Below, piece by piece: positions 38,898 through 47,002 of a stretch of DNA of 64,000 nt. The notes beneath the pieces are model-generated. The model made no database searches and had not been told where the DNA came from. It saw only the letters and a program-made list of their open reading frames with translations. Each line of letters opens with the position of its first letter. The stretch's first letter is position 1. Position numbers and translations under genes: made by a program. Source of the DNA: Streptomyces wedmorensis (lineage in GTDB: Bacteria; Actinomycetota; Actinomycetes; Streptomycetales; Streptomycetaceae); contig NZ_JNWK01000006.1 in NCBI RefSeq assembly GCF_000716445.1, positions 192,301-256,300 on the forward strand. Reading direction: 5' to 3'.

Positions 38898-39734
38898 TCA
38901 GCAGTTCGGGATGACGGTCCCGTTGTTGTCGCGGGCCTCGTCGTTGCCCCAGCGTGACAGGTAGTAGGCGGACACGTACGCCCCGTTGCCGTTCTTGCCG
39001 GCGTAGACGGAGTCGAGGTCGGTCCTCAGCCACCAGTGGTTGTAGTTGCCGGAGCCGTCGCGGATCTCCTGGCCCCAGACCTTGCAGTAGACGTAGTTCG
39101 TGCCCGCGTACAGCACGCCCTGCGGGTCGTTCGTGTTCGCCTGGGCGTAACCGGTGGCGTTGGCGAAGGTGTCGACCCAGTACTTGCCGCCACCCCCGCC
39201 CGAGCAGCCGTTGTCGCTGGTCAGGAACTTGGAGCCGTAGGAGCCGGGATAGGGGGCGAGCGAGGCGCCGTTGATCACGATGGGCTGGCCGACGCCGTTG
39301 TAGAGCTGCTCGTAGTGGATGTGGGCGCCGGAGCTGTTGCCCGTGGTGCCGGTGGTGCCGATCTGCTGCCCCTGGGAGACCCAGGCGCCGTCGGCGACCG
39401 AGTAGGCGTTGAGGTGGAAGTAGTACGTCTTCCAGCCGCTGCCGTGGTCGATCACGATGTAGTTCCCGGCCCCGGTCGGCTGGGAGTAGCGGCGGGCGGT
39501 GCCGGACGCCGAGGCGAGGACCGGGGTGCCGGCCGTCGTGCCGCCGTCGGAACGGACGAAGTCCAGCGCCTGGCGGACCTCGGCCGAGTGATGGCTGTAC
39601 GTCCACTTCTGGCCGCACGGGAACGGCGCCTTGAAGAGCGGCGCCGCCTGGGCCGGGGTGGTGGTGACGAGCGCGGTGAGCAGGCCCGCGACGAGCGCGA
39701 GGAGGGTGCCGAGAGGGGTGATCCGAGCACGCAT
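38898..39734 (-). CDS. Secreted M23 (LytM-type) peptidase-like protein
   Basis: The 278-residue protein has a signal peptide (about 1-31, ending TTPAQA) and an M23-like domain (about 40-170). It keeps LDFV after SHHSAEVRQA as the likely His/Asp zinc pair, GNYIVIDHGSGWKTYYFHLNAY and the HIHYEQ motif with the third ligand and base. The first ligand stretch is unlike the usual HxGxD, so catalytic activity should be treated with care. A glycine run (GCSGGGGGKYW) leads to a second, small C-terminal domain of about 85 residues with NHWWLRTDLDS, resembling actinobacterial wall-binding SH3-like tails. GGAGG lies 5 nt before ATG. It is divergent from the DUF1992 gene. Confidence 0.82.
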   Translation of the reverse strand: MRARITPLGTLLALVAGLLTALVTTTPAQAAPLFKAPFPCGQKWTYSHHSAEVRQALDFVRSDGGTTAGTPVLASASGTARRYSQPTGAGNYIVIDHGSGWKTYYFHLNAYSVADGAWVSQGQQIGTTGTTGNSSGAHIHYEQLYNGVGQPIVINGASLAPYPGSYGSKFLTSDNGCSGGGGGKYWVDTFANATGYAQANTNDPQGVLYAGTNYVYCKVWGQEIRDGSGNYNHWWLRTDLDSVYAGKNGNGAYVSAYYLSRWGNDEARDNNGTVIPNC

Positions 39735-39875
39735 GCGTCCTCCGGTGAGGGGTTCGGGGCGAGACGGGACAAGGGTCGACGCGCGTTGAACGGTCCACAG
39801 CGTGCCGGAAGATCGCGTACCGCAGTAGCCCGCGACGACCACACTCGGACCGTCGTCATTACGTAGGCTGGACAC

Positions 39876-40274
39876 ATGACCGAACGGAAACCGCCCGGCG
39901 TCAGCTTCGAGTCATTCGTGGACAAGCAGATCCGCGAAGCCGCGGAGCGCGGCGAGTTCCGAAGCCTGTCGGGCTTCGGCAAGCCCCTCCCCGACGACTC
40001 CGCCCCCTACGACGAACTGTGGTGGATCAAGGGCAAGATGCACCGCGAGGGCGCGTCCGTCCTCCCGCCCTCCCTCGCCCTGCGCAAGGAGGCCGAGGAC
40101 GCGGAGGCCGCGGTGGCCGAGGCCGTCTCCGAGCGCCAGGTCCGGCGCATCCTCGGCGACATCAACACGAAGATCGCCGAAGCGCTCCGCCGACCGCCGG
40201 CCGGTCCGCCGCTCAACCTGACACTCTTCGACGTCGAGGCGACGGTCGAACGGTGGCGGGCGGAACGGGCGTAG
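39876..40274 (+). CDS. DUF1992 (DnaJ C28-like) protein
   Basis: The 132-residue protein carries the DUF1992 core: FESFVDKQIREAAERGEFRSLSGFGKPL followed by DDSAPYDELWWIKGKMHREG and PSLALRKEAED. The domain is also found in eukaryotic DNAJC28, but here no J domain is present. Function is unknown in bacteria. It is followed 71 bp later by the DinB-type gene, probably on one transcript. Confidence 0.92.
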   Translation: MTERKPPGVSFESFVDKQIREAAERGEFRSLSGFGKPLPDDSAPYDELWWIKGKMHREGASVLPPSLALRKEAEDAEAAVAEAVSERQVRRILGDINTKIAEALRRPPAGPPLNLTLFDVEATVERWRAERA

Positions 40275-40345
40275 GTCTCCCGCGCGCGGTCCTCCACCGA
40301 CAGGACCGCGCGGGTCTCCACCGAGTCCCACCCAGAGGAGCCCCC

Positions 40346-40858
40346 ATGAACAGCGCCGCCCTGCTGGCCGACTCGTTCGGCCGGGTCCGTGAGGTCGTCC
40401 ACGAGGCCGTGGAGGGCCTCACGGTCGAAGCGCTCACCGCGCGCGTCGACCCCGACGCCAACACCGTCGCCTGGCTCGTCTGGCACCTCACCCGCATCCA
40501 GGACGACCACCTCGCGGACGCCTTCGACACCGGCCAACTCTGGTCCTCCGACGGCTGGTCCGCCCACTTCGGCCTGCCCTTCCCCGACCGCGCCACCGGC
40601 TACGGCCAGACCACCGCCCAGGTCGGCGAGGTCCGCGTCCCCGCCGACCTCCTCCTCGGCTATCACGACGCCGTCCACGCCCGCACCGTCGACCTGGTCT
40701 CCCACGTCACCGACGCCGACCTCGACCGCGTCGTCGACACCTCCTGGGACCCCCCGGTCACCCTCGGCGTCCGCCTCGTCTCCGTCATCGCCGACGACCT
40801 CCAGCACGCGGGCCAGGCCGCGTACGTGCGGGGTGTGGTGGAGCGCCGGGGCGGCTGA
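40346..40858 (+). CDS. DinB-family mycothiol-dependent transferase-like protein
   Basis: The 170-residue protein is a four-helix DinB/DUF664 fold. Metal-binding histidines are visible in TVAWLVWHLTRIQDDHLAD and ADDLQHAGQAAYVRG. In actinobacteria this group includes mycothiol S-transferases and mycothiol-dependent isomerases that handle electrophiles; the substrate here is unknown. AGAGGAG lies 5 nt before ATG 40346; the longer upstream frame overlaps the DUF1992 gene and is a shadow. It ends 14 bp before a terminator. Confidence 0.88.
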   Translation: MNSAALLADSFGRVREVVHEAVEGLTVEALTARVDPDANTVAWLVWHLTRIQDDHLADAFDTGQLWSSDGWSAHFGLPFPDRATGYGQTTAQVGEVRVPADLLLGYHDAVHARTVDLVSHVTDADLDRVVDTSWDPPVTLGVRLVSVIADDLQHAGQAAYVRGVVERRGG

Positions 40859-40872
40859 TCCACCGGAAGGCC

Positions 40873-40912
40873 TTAGGGCCTGTCCGGCGGATCAGGGCCG
40901 GACAGGCCCTAA
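40873..40912 (+). terminator. Terminator after the DinB-type gene
   Basis: A perfect 16-bp stem (40873-40888 with 40897-40912) with an 8-nt loop. Confidence 0.9.
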
Positions 40913-41059
40913 CCCCGTGACGCGTGTCAGCGGCGGCTGGTAGCCTCCGGTCGATCTTCATGCGAGGCGATGCTCCGGCGGGGGGTACCACCGGCCGCCT
41001 CCATGCGTCACGGCCGCGCGTCCCCGACGCGGCGGCCGCCCTGGGGAGGGACCAGCTCG

Positions 41060-43345
41060 ATGCACAGCCCACGCCTGTCCGGACGCCGCCTCGGCGTCGC
41101 CGTCCTCGTCTCGCTGGCCGTCACGGCGGGGGTGCCGGGCGCCGTACCGGCGGTGGCCGCCACGCCGGCGGACGCGGCGGTGCTCGCCATCACGGCCGGG
41201 CCGCTGGCGGCACCGGCGGTGGCGGCAGGGCCGGACAGGGGCCCGGTGGCGGTCGGCACGACGGCGGAGGAGGTGCCGGCGAAGTTCCCGGCGGCAGGCC
41301 TTCTCATCAACGCCGGCCCGACGGGCTTCGTCACCAGCGTGCCCGGGGAGACCCAGACGTCGTACCAGTGGACGCGCTACTCGGACGGCGCCACAACCGT
41401 GTTCCCCGGCCGCATCGGGGTGGGAATCGGATCCGACATCGTCAAGACGACGGAGGGAACCACCACTCACAGGCTGTACGACATGGCGACCGGTGCCGAC
41501 CCCGTCCTCATCGACACCGGGGGCCCGCTCTCGTCGTACAAGTTCCTCACCACCCCCGGCTCGACCTTCGCCATGTCGGCCACCAACACGACCGGTGGCA
41601 CCGAACTCCATCTGGTGGACAACCCCGACGGCACCGTCCGGGACCGCACGGTGCCCGGTCTGCCGTCGGACGCCGTGCTCAGTTCCGTCGCCGTGGCCTC
41701 CTCGGACACCTTGGTCGTCCAGTACTCGGGGACCGTGGGCGGTGCGCCAAGCCATCGCCTCGCATTGGTGGACGTGACCTCCGGCGCGATCACCCGTGAC
41801 CGCGAATCACCTGTCTCCGGCGTGTTGTCCGCCCTCAAGGCATCGGACACCCACCTGGCCTGGGTCGAGAAGCCCACGACAGGCACCCTGGCGATCGGCG
41901 TCGCTCGATGGGACGACGCTCCTGCCTCTGAGCCCGAGCACATCCCGGTGGGAAGCGGAACGACGCTTGCCATCGACCTGGTGGGCGACTGGGTGACGTA
42001 CACGACGCCGGGGGGCATCACCGCCTCCGCCCCCAACCCCCTCTTCCCCCTGACGGCCCGTTCCCTGAAGACCGGCGAGACGGTCAAGGTCCTGGACCAC
42101 GTCATCAGCTCCAGGATCGGCCCCGGTGACACCCAGGCCGTACGTGGAGGCTCCCTCGCCGAGGGCGAGGGCCTCTACCGCGTCTCCATCGGCGAGAACG
42201 GCGCACCGGAGGCGAAGTTCCTGGCGGCCACCGGCGTGTCCACCTCCGCCGAAATCGTGAGCGACGACGTCCCCGCCGTGATCGACCTGAACCGGAGCGG
42301 CGGCACCGCCACCTTCCACTGGGCCCTCAACAGAAGCTCCATCGTGTCGGGCATCGAACTCACCCATGTGGCGTCGGGAAGGAAGTGGACCCCCGAGCGC
42401 TACTCCGGCACCAACCGTACGGTGAGCTGGAACGGCACGTTCACGAACGGCGTCGCCGCGTACAACGGCGAATACACCTGGCGCATCACGGGCACCCCCC
42501 GCAACGGCATCGGGCCGCCGGCCGAACGGACCGGCCGGTTCACGCTGGTGAACGCGCCCGCCCCGCACGACTACTCCGACAGCGGCACCCCGGACGTCCT
42601 CGTCCGCGACTACCAGGGACGGCTGGTGTCGTACGACGTCCGCCAGACCTTCTGGCCCGTCTCCTCCGCACCCGCGCCGGAGACCACACAGCTCGGCAAC
42701 GGCTGGCAGATCTACGACCGTCTCGTCGCACCCGGAAACCTCGGCGGCTCCCCCCACGCCGACGTGATCGCCCGCGACCGCAGCGGGCTCCTGTGGCTCT
42801 ACCCGGGCACCGGCCACACGCTCGGCGCCCGAGTGAAGGTCGGCACGGGCTGGCAGATCTACGACAAGATCGCCGGCGGCAGCGACCTCACCAACGACGG
42901 CAAGCCCGATCTCCTCGCCACCGACAAGACCGGCGGCCTCTGGCTCTACCCCGCCACCGGGAACGTCAACGCCCCCTTCGGCGCCCGCAAGAAGATCGGC
43001 ACCGGATGGGGCGTCTACAACCAGATCACCGCCACCGGCAACCTCGGCGGCGCCCCCGCCGGCGACCTCGTCGCCCTCGACAAGGACGGCCTCTGGGTCT
43101 ACTACGGCAAGGGCGACGGCACCTTCGCGCCCCGCGCAAAGCTCGGCCTCAACTGGAGTTGGGGCGCCTTCAAGTCCTTCATCGGCGTCGGTGACGCCGA
43201 TCGGGACGGCCGCAACGACCTGTTGGCCGTCGGCATCGGAGGGAGCGGCTACCTTCTCTCGGGCACCGGGGACTGGCGTCAGCCGTTCGAGGAAACCAGC
43301 GACTACACCCACGGCCTCAGCGAGGGGACCGAGGTCGCGTTCTGA
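41060..43345 (+). CDS. Secreted FG-GAP repeat protein 1 (propeller, FlgD-type Ig fold, FG-GAP)
   Basis: The 761-residue protein has a signal peptide (about 1-36). A beta-rich region of about 340 residues follows, with the marker TSYQWTRYSDGATTVFP and an ATHVAW-like DTHLAWVEKP, probably a propeller. A FlgD-type Ig fold (TVSWNGTFTNGVAAYNGEYTW) comes next, then about four FG-GAP/VCBS repeats from about residue 510, each with GTGWQIYDKI and a calcium-loop type DLTNDGKPDLL. ATG 41060 follows GGGAGG. Relatives at 47003 and 49327 are clear paralogs, though this copy is the most diverged and lacks one residue in a late repeat (DKDG-LWVYY against DKDGVLWQYL). Such proteins are secreted and may bind sugars or other proteins; function is unknown. 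It overlaps the convergent ATPase gene by 29 bp. Confidence 0.88.
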   Translation: MHSPRLSGRRLGVAVLVSLAVTAGVPGAVPAVAATPADAAVLAITAGPLAAPAVAAGPDRGPVAVGTTAEEVPAKFPAAGLLINAGPTGFVTSVPGETQTSYQWTRYSDGATTVFPGRIGVGIGSDIVKTTEGTTTHRLYDMATGADPVLIDTGGPLSSYKFLTTPGSTFAMSATNTTGGTELHLVDNPDGTVRDRTVPGLPSDAVLSSVAVASSDTLVVQYSGTVGGAPSHRLALVDVTSGAITRDRESPVSGVLSALKASDTHLAWVEKPTTGTLAIGVARWDDAPASEPEHIPVGSGTTLAIDLVGDWVTYTTPGGITASAPNPLFPLTARSLKTGETVKVLDHVISSRIGPGDTQAVRGGSLAEGEGLYRVSIGENGAPEAKFLAATGVSTSAEIVSDDVPAVIDLNRSGGTATFHWALNRSSIVSGIELTHVASGRKWTPERYSGTNRTVSWNGTFTNGVAAYNGEYTWRITGTPRNGIGPPAERTGRFTLVNAPAPHDYSDSGTPDVLVRDYQGRLVSYDVRQTFWPVSSAPAPETTQLGNGWQIYDRLVAPGNLGGSPHADVIARDRSGLLWLYPGTGHTLGARVKVGTGWQIYDKIAGGSDLTNDGKPDLLATDKTGGLWLYPATGNVNAPFGARKKIGTGWGVYNQITATGNLGGAPAGDLVALDKDGLWVYYGKGDGTFAPRAKLGLNWSWGAFKSFIGVGDADRDGRNDLLAVGIGGSGYLLSGTGDWRQPFEETSDYTHGLSEGTEVAF

Positions 43346-43736
43346 CCGTCGCCCACACCGTCTTGCCGACACACCGGCCCTTCACACCCCACGCGGTCGC
43401 GAGGGCGGCCACGAGCAGCAGCCCGTAGCCGCCCTCGTCGGGGTCGCGTGTCGGCTCCGGCCGCCGCTCGCCCCGCGCGTCGGACAGCTCGATGTGTACG
43501 TGATCGCCCGCCCGCTCCATCCGCAGCTCGAAGTCCCTCCCCGGCACCCGGCCGTGCTGGACCGCGTTGTTGGCCAGCTCGGCCACGACCAGGGCGGCGG
43601 AGTCGGCGGGGGTTCCCGTCACGCCCCAGTCCTGGAGCTGCTGCACTGCCAGTAACCGCGCCAATCGCGCGCCCCGGCGCGTAGCCGAGAGCCGGAGCGT
43701 GAACTCACCGGTTGGGGTGGAGGTTTCGGATTTCAT
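43317..43736 (-). CDS. Anti-sigma/BldB-locus type HATPase protein
   Basis: The 139-residue protein is a small GHKL ATPase of the RsbW type. It has the N-box VVAELANNAVQHG and the glycine-rich region GGYGLLLVAALATAWG, while the G1 box is loose (DARGERRPEP). Start ATG 43736 gives the domain length usual for this family; the frame is open upstream but overlaps the divergent HTH gene promoter. In Streptomyces such ATPases sit beside an HTH-DUF5753 protein and a DUF397 protein, in the AbaA and WhiJ type loci that tune development and antibiotic production. Here it is divergent from that pair, 91 bp apart. Whether it binds a sigma factor is not known. Confidence 0.88.
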   Translation of the reverse strand: MKSETSTPTGEFTLRLSATRRGARLARLLAVQQLQDWGVTGTPADSAALVVAELANNAVQHGRVPGRDFELRMERAGDHVHIELSDARGERRPEPTRDPDEGGYGLLLVAALATAWGVKGRCVGKTVWATVRTRPRSPR

Positions 43737-43827
43737 GCCCCCGACCCTGGCCCCCCAGCCGTACCCTGACCAGCAGCGACGCGACGACGCTGGGTAACTG
43801 TACGGGTGCGCCACGAGGGCGGTACGG

Positions 43828-44691
43828 ATGTCGGGGAACGAGGAGGAGCGGCCGGAACGGCCCTCCGAGGTGGACGGGACGGCGCACCTCTTCCGTGCGC
43901 TCGGAAAGATGATCAAAGTGCTGCGGCGGAACACGGGGCTGAGCCAGGCGGAGCTGGCCGCCGTCACGCATTGCAGCGAGGACTTGATCTCGTCGATCGA
44001 GAGGGGCGTACGGGTTCCACAGCCGGACTTTCTGATCCTGGTCGACCCCGCGCTGAACGCGGGTGGGGTGCTCGCTGCGGCGGCGGATGACGCGCGGGAG
44101 GCGCTGGCGCGGGCGCGGACCCGACATCCGGACTGGTTCCAGGACTTCGCGGACGCGGAGGCGAAGGCGGTGGCGCTGCACTACTACGAGGTGCAGGCAG
44201 TGCCGGGAATCCTTCAGACGGAGGCGTACGCCCGGTATCTCTTCGAGAACCGCCGCCCCATGCTGGACGAGGCGACCGTCGAGAAGCGGGTTGCGGACCG
44301 CATTTCCCGCCAGATGATCCTCGACAAGTGGCCGTCGCCGACGATCAGCTTCGTCTTGGAGGCCGCCGTCCTGCTCCGGCCGTTCGGTGGACCCGACGTC
44401 CACCGCGAGCAGCTGCGCCGCATCTTGTCGGTAGCCCGGCGCCGCACGATCGAGCTTCAGATCATGCCTCAGGACCAGGCGGAACATCCTTACCTGGGCG
44501 GCGCTTTCACCCTGCTGACACCGCCGGGGCGGCGGGAGGTCGCGTACACGGAGATCTACGGTCACGCTCGGCTGATCACCGCGCCAGAACAGGCGCGCAC
44601 CTACGCCGAGCGCTATGGGATCATCCGGGCGCGGGCACTCTCCCCTCACGAGTCCCTGGCCTGGATCGAGAAACTGCTGGGAGAACGATGA
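43828..44691 (+). CDS. HTH-XRE regulator with DUF5753 (WhiJ/Scr1-type)
   Basis: The 287-residue protein has an N-terminal XRE helix-turn-helix (about 30-85, LRRNTGLSQAELAAVTHCSEDLISSIERG) and a DUF5753 domain (about 110-280) with the signatures ALHYYEVQAVPGILQTEAYARYLFE, EAAVLLRPFGG and the final SPHESLAWIEKLLGER. These regulators pair with a small DUF397 protein, and the pair acts like a repressor with a releasing partner in WhiJ-type loci. Its stop overlaps the DUF397 start by 4 bp, so the two are translated together. Confidence 0.93.
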   Translation: MSGNEEERPERPSEVDGTAHLFRALGKMIKVLRRNTGLSQAELAAVTHCSEDLISSIERGVRVPQPDFLILVDPALNAGGVLAAAADDAREALARARTRHPDWFQDFADAEAKAVALHYYEVQAVPGILQTEAYARYLFENRRPMLDEATVEKRVADRISRQMILDKWPSPTISFVLEAAVLLRPFGGPDVHREQLRRILSVARRRTIELQIMPQDQAEHPYLGGAFTLLTPPGRREVAYTEIYGHARLITAPEQARTYAERYGIIRARALSPHESLAWIEKLLGER

Positions 44692-44933
44692 ACACCACGG
44701 AACTGGCCTGGTTCAAGAGCAGCTACAGCGACGCCGAGGGCGGCAACTGCATCGAAGTCGCCTACGACTGGCGCAAGTCCAGCTACAGCAGCGCCGAAGG
44801 CGGCGAGTGCGTCGAGATCGCCGCCCACCCCACCCTCATCCACATCCGCGACTCCAAGAACCCCCACGGCCCCCAGCTCGCCGTATCCCCCTCCTCCTGG
44901 GCCGCGTTCGTGGACGTAGCATCCGGCGCGTGA
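44688..44933 (+). CDS. DUF397 protein with an internally duplicated motif
   Basis: DUF397 proteins are small partners of HTH-DUF5753 regulators. This one has 81 residues and holds the family motif twice: FKSSYSDAEGGNCIEVA at 9-25 and RKSSYSSAEGGECVEIA at 29-45. The two copies are exactly 20 residues (60 nt) apart. The rest (HIRDSKNPHGPQLAVSPSSWAAFV) is the normal C-terminal half. Typical DUF397 proteins have one motif and about 60-70 residues, so a 60-nt tandem duplication has lengthened it. It overlaps the HTH stop (ATGA) and the HAD start (GTGA), each by 4 bp. Confidence 0.92.
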   Translation: MNTTELAWFKSSYSDAEGGNCIEVAYDWRKSSYSSAEGGECVEIAAHPTLIHIRDSKNPHGPQLAVSPSSWAAFVDVASGA

Positions 44934-45556
44934 TCTCCAAGAACTTCGTTCTCTTCGACGTCGACGGCACTTTGATGGACGCCGTCGAGAACCAGCGCCG
45001 CATGTGGCACGAGTGGGCCGGGCGGTACGGGCTCGACGGGGACGAGGTGTACGCGGTGGCGTTGCGGACGCGGCCGGTGGAGACGTTCGCGGCGGTGGTG
45101 CCGGACGAGGACCCGGAGGAGTGCCTCGCCCTTCTGCACGAGCTGGAGGACGAGGACGTCCGTACGGGGACGTACGGGGCCTTCGAAGGGGCGGCGGAGC
45201 TGCTGGCCGCCCTGCCCGCCGACCGGTGGGCGCTGGTGACGTCGAACTACGAGCACCGGGTGCGGGGGCGGTTCGGGAGGACCGGGCTCCCGCTCCCCGG
45301 GTTGATCGTCGACGCGGCGTCCGTATCCGAGGGGAAGCCGTCGCCGGTGCCGTATCTGGTGGCGGCGGAGAAGCTGGGCGCGGACCCGGCGGAGTGTCTC
45401 GTGATCGAGGACGCGCCGTCCGGGGTCCGGTCGGGCCTGGCGGCCGGGATGACCGTGTGGTCGGTCAACGGGACGTCCGAGGTGGGCGCGCACCGGCACT
45501 TCGCCTCGCTGGCCGAGGCGGCGCCGCACATTCTGGAGCGGGCCTCCATGGCCTAG
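44930..45556 (+). CDS. HAD-superfamily phosphatase (HAD-IA type)
   Basis: The 208-residue protein has all four HAD motifs: FDVDGTLMD (nucleophile Asp), VTSNYEHRVR, EGKPSPVPYL (Lys) and CLVIEDAPSGVRSG. Such enzymes dephosphorylate small sugar or glycolate phosphates; a cap domain lies after motif I. GTG 44930 overlaps the DUF397 stop by 4 bp, so it is coupled to the regulatory pair. The coupling is unusual because a metabolic phosphatase is not a standard member of WhiJ-type loci. Confidence 0.9.
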   Translation: MISKNFVLFDVDGTLMDAVENQRRMWHEWAGRYGLDGDEVYAVALRTRPVETFAAVVPDEDPEECLALLHELEDEDVRTGTYGAFEGAAELLAALPADRWALVTSNYEHRVRGRFGRTGLPLPGLIVDAASVSEGKPSPVPYLVAAEKLGADPAECLVIEDAPSGVRSGLAAGMTVWSVNGTSEVGAHRHFASLAEAAPHILERASMA

Positions 45557-45599
45557 GTTTCCCCTGCGCTGGAACGGGACTCGGGGAAGGCGGGGCGGG

Positions 45600-45890
45600 A
45601 TGCGGTACGTGGGGCACGGGGTGCTCATCGCGGTGGCACTGGCCATTGCGGTCGGTGGGGTGGTCGAGTTGCTGACCGGGTGGATTCATCCGTGGGAGCG
45701 GGTTCGGGTGCTGCGTCCGGTGCCGCATGGTGTGGGCCAGATACTCACGGGGAGCGGGCTCTGCTGCTTCTTCGGCGTCGGCGCCTTCACTCCGACGGGA
45801 GACGCCCTTCGCGTACTCCTGGCGGTGAGTGCGGGGCTCTTCGTCGCGGGGATCGTCCTGGTCGGCGTGTCCCGGCTCCCGGACCGCTGA
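45600..45890 (+). CDS. Small membrane protein of unknown function
   Basis: The 96-residue protein has three predicted helices (about 7-25, 46-64 and 70-90) with a short charged loop WIHPWERVRVLRPVPHG between the first two. I do not recognise a family. It follows the HAD gene by 43 bp on the same strand and may be part of its transcript. Confidence 0.75.
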   Translation: MRYVGHGVLIAVALAIAVGGVVELLTGWIHPWERVRVLRPVPHGVGQILTGSGLCCFFGVGAFTPTGDALRVLLAVSAGLFVAGIVLVGVSRLPDR

Positions 45891-45997
45891 GGCCGGCAGC
45901 GGCCGAGGGTGCGGGTGTCCGGGGGTGCGGGGTGTTCCCCTCCCCGAACGGGAAGTCCGGTCGCACTCGCCGTCCGCCCCCCGCTTCGTGATCGGGG

Positions 45998-46669
45998 TCA
46001 GTAAGTGCCGCGCCAGATGGTCAGTTTGAGGCGGATGAAGTCCGCGTCACGACCGCCGCCGGTCACTTCGGCCAGGGCGATGAGTCCCGTCGGGGCGATG
46101 ATGCAGAAGCGGTCGCCCACGTTGCTCCAGACGCTGAACTGGTTCGTGAAGCGGGTGACGGTGCTGCACGTCTCGTAGTTGCCGGGTTCCTTGCGGTCCA
46201 GGGCGACGAACTGTGCCGTGTCGGTGTTCAGCCAGCTGGAGTACCAGTAGATCTCCTTCTGGTCGTCGCGGCTGACGGGACGGAGCTTGTCGAGGGCGAA
46301 GCCGTAGTCCTGGGTGAGGTCCACGGTGTGGATCTTGTAGACGTCGGAGGGGTTGCCCGTCGGCGTCGGAGTGGTGCTTGGCGGCGGGGCGGCGGTCGTC
46401 GTCGTGGGCGGTGCGCTCACGTCGGCGGTCGTCGGCTCGGCGGCGGGTGTGGTGGTGACGACCGTCGGCGCCGCCTTCGGGGCGGCCGTGGGCGAGTGGA
46501 CGAACACCGGCAGGCCGAGGAAGCCCAGCAGCAGTCCTGCCACGCCGGTGGCGGCCGAGATCCAGGCGGGCGCGTCGGAGAAGCGCCTGCGCCGGGGCGG
46601 ATCGTCGGTGGGCGCGGACGTGGGCGGCTGGGTGGGCGGTTGCGTGGGTGGTTCGGGCGTCGTGGTCAT
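45998..46669 (-). CDS. Membrane-anchored protein with Pro/Thr linker and unknown extracellular domain
   Basis: The 223-residue protein has a cytoplasmic Pro/Thr tail (TTTPEPPTQPPTQPP), one helix (about 35-57, WISAATGVAGLLLGFLGLPV), a Thr/Pro/Ala linker (about 60-108) and an extracellular domain of about 115 residues starting DVYKIHTVDLTQDYGFALDK. That domain has two cysteines (ETCSTVTRF and DRFCIIAPTG) that may pair. No known family is evident. Start ATG 46669 (MTTTPEPP) is chosen because the region upstream has no domain. It is divergent from the second FG-GAP gene. Confidence 0.75.
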   Translation of the reverse strand: MTTTPEPPTQPPTQPPTSAPTDDPPRRRRFSDAPAWISAATGVAGLLLGFLGLPVFVHSPTAAPKAAPTVVTTTPAAEPTTADVSAPPTTTTAAPPPSTTPTPTGNPSDVYKIHTVDLTQDYGFALDKLRPVSRDDQKEIYWYSSWLNTDTAQFVALDRKEPGNYETCSTVTRFTNQFSVWSNVGDRFCIIAPTGLIALAEVTGGGRDADFIRLKLTIWRGTY

Positions 46670-47002
46670 GGCTCTCCCCCCGGAGTCCGTGTGAACGTGC
46701 CGCATTCTGTGCCGGTTGAATCCGCACCGAGCCACGAAAGTGCGACGTTGGCCGGATCGTTGCTGTCCGCGCTTGTCCGGGCGGTCCTGTCCGGGCGGTC
46801 CCGTGCGGGTCGCGACCGTGCATGCCCGTAAGGCAGCGACAGGCACGTGCCCCACCCACCGGCCGGCGGCCGCCGACGCCGCCCGCCGCCGGAACCCGCC
46901 ACCGGAACCCGAAGTTGATCTCCGTACAACCCCTTCCCTCCCTCGTATGTCTGTTTGGGTGTGGCGCGCCTCGCGCCCTCACCAACCCGCAGGGAGTCAG
47001 CG
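46670..47002. promoter_or_regulatory. Divergent spacer upstream of FG-GAP gene 2
   Basis: This 333-bp spacer contains no gene. It holds a direct duplication of TGTCCGGGCGGTCC around 46772-46800, a repeated CCGGAACCCG around 46890-46910 and the shared FG-GAP promoter motif. Confidence 0.6.
46905..46930 (+). promoter_or_regulatory. Shared FG-GAP promoter motif, copy 1
   Basis: GAAC (46905-46908), a 15-nt spacer, then GTACAAC (46924-46930). The last base lies 72 nt before the TTG start of FG-GAP gene 2. The same two words and the same spacing occur upstream of FG-GAP genes 4 and 5. Confidence 0.65.
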
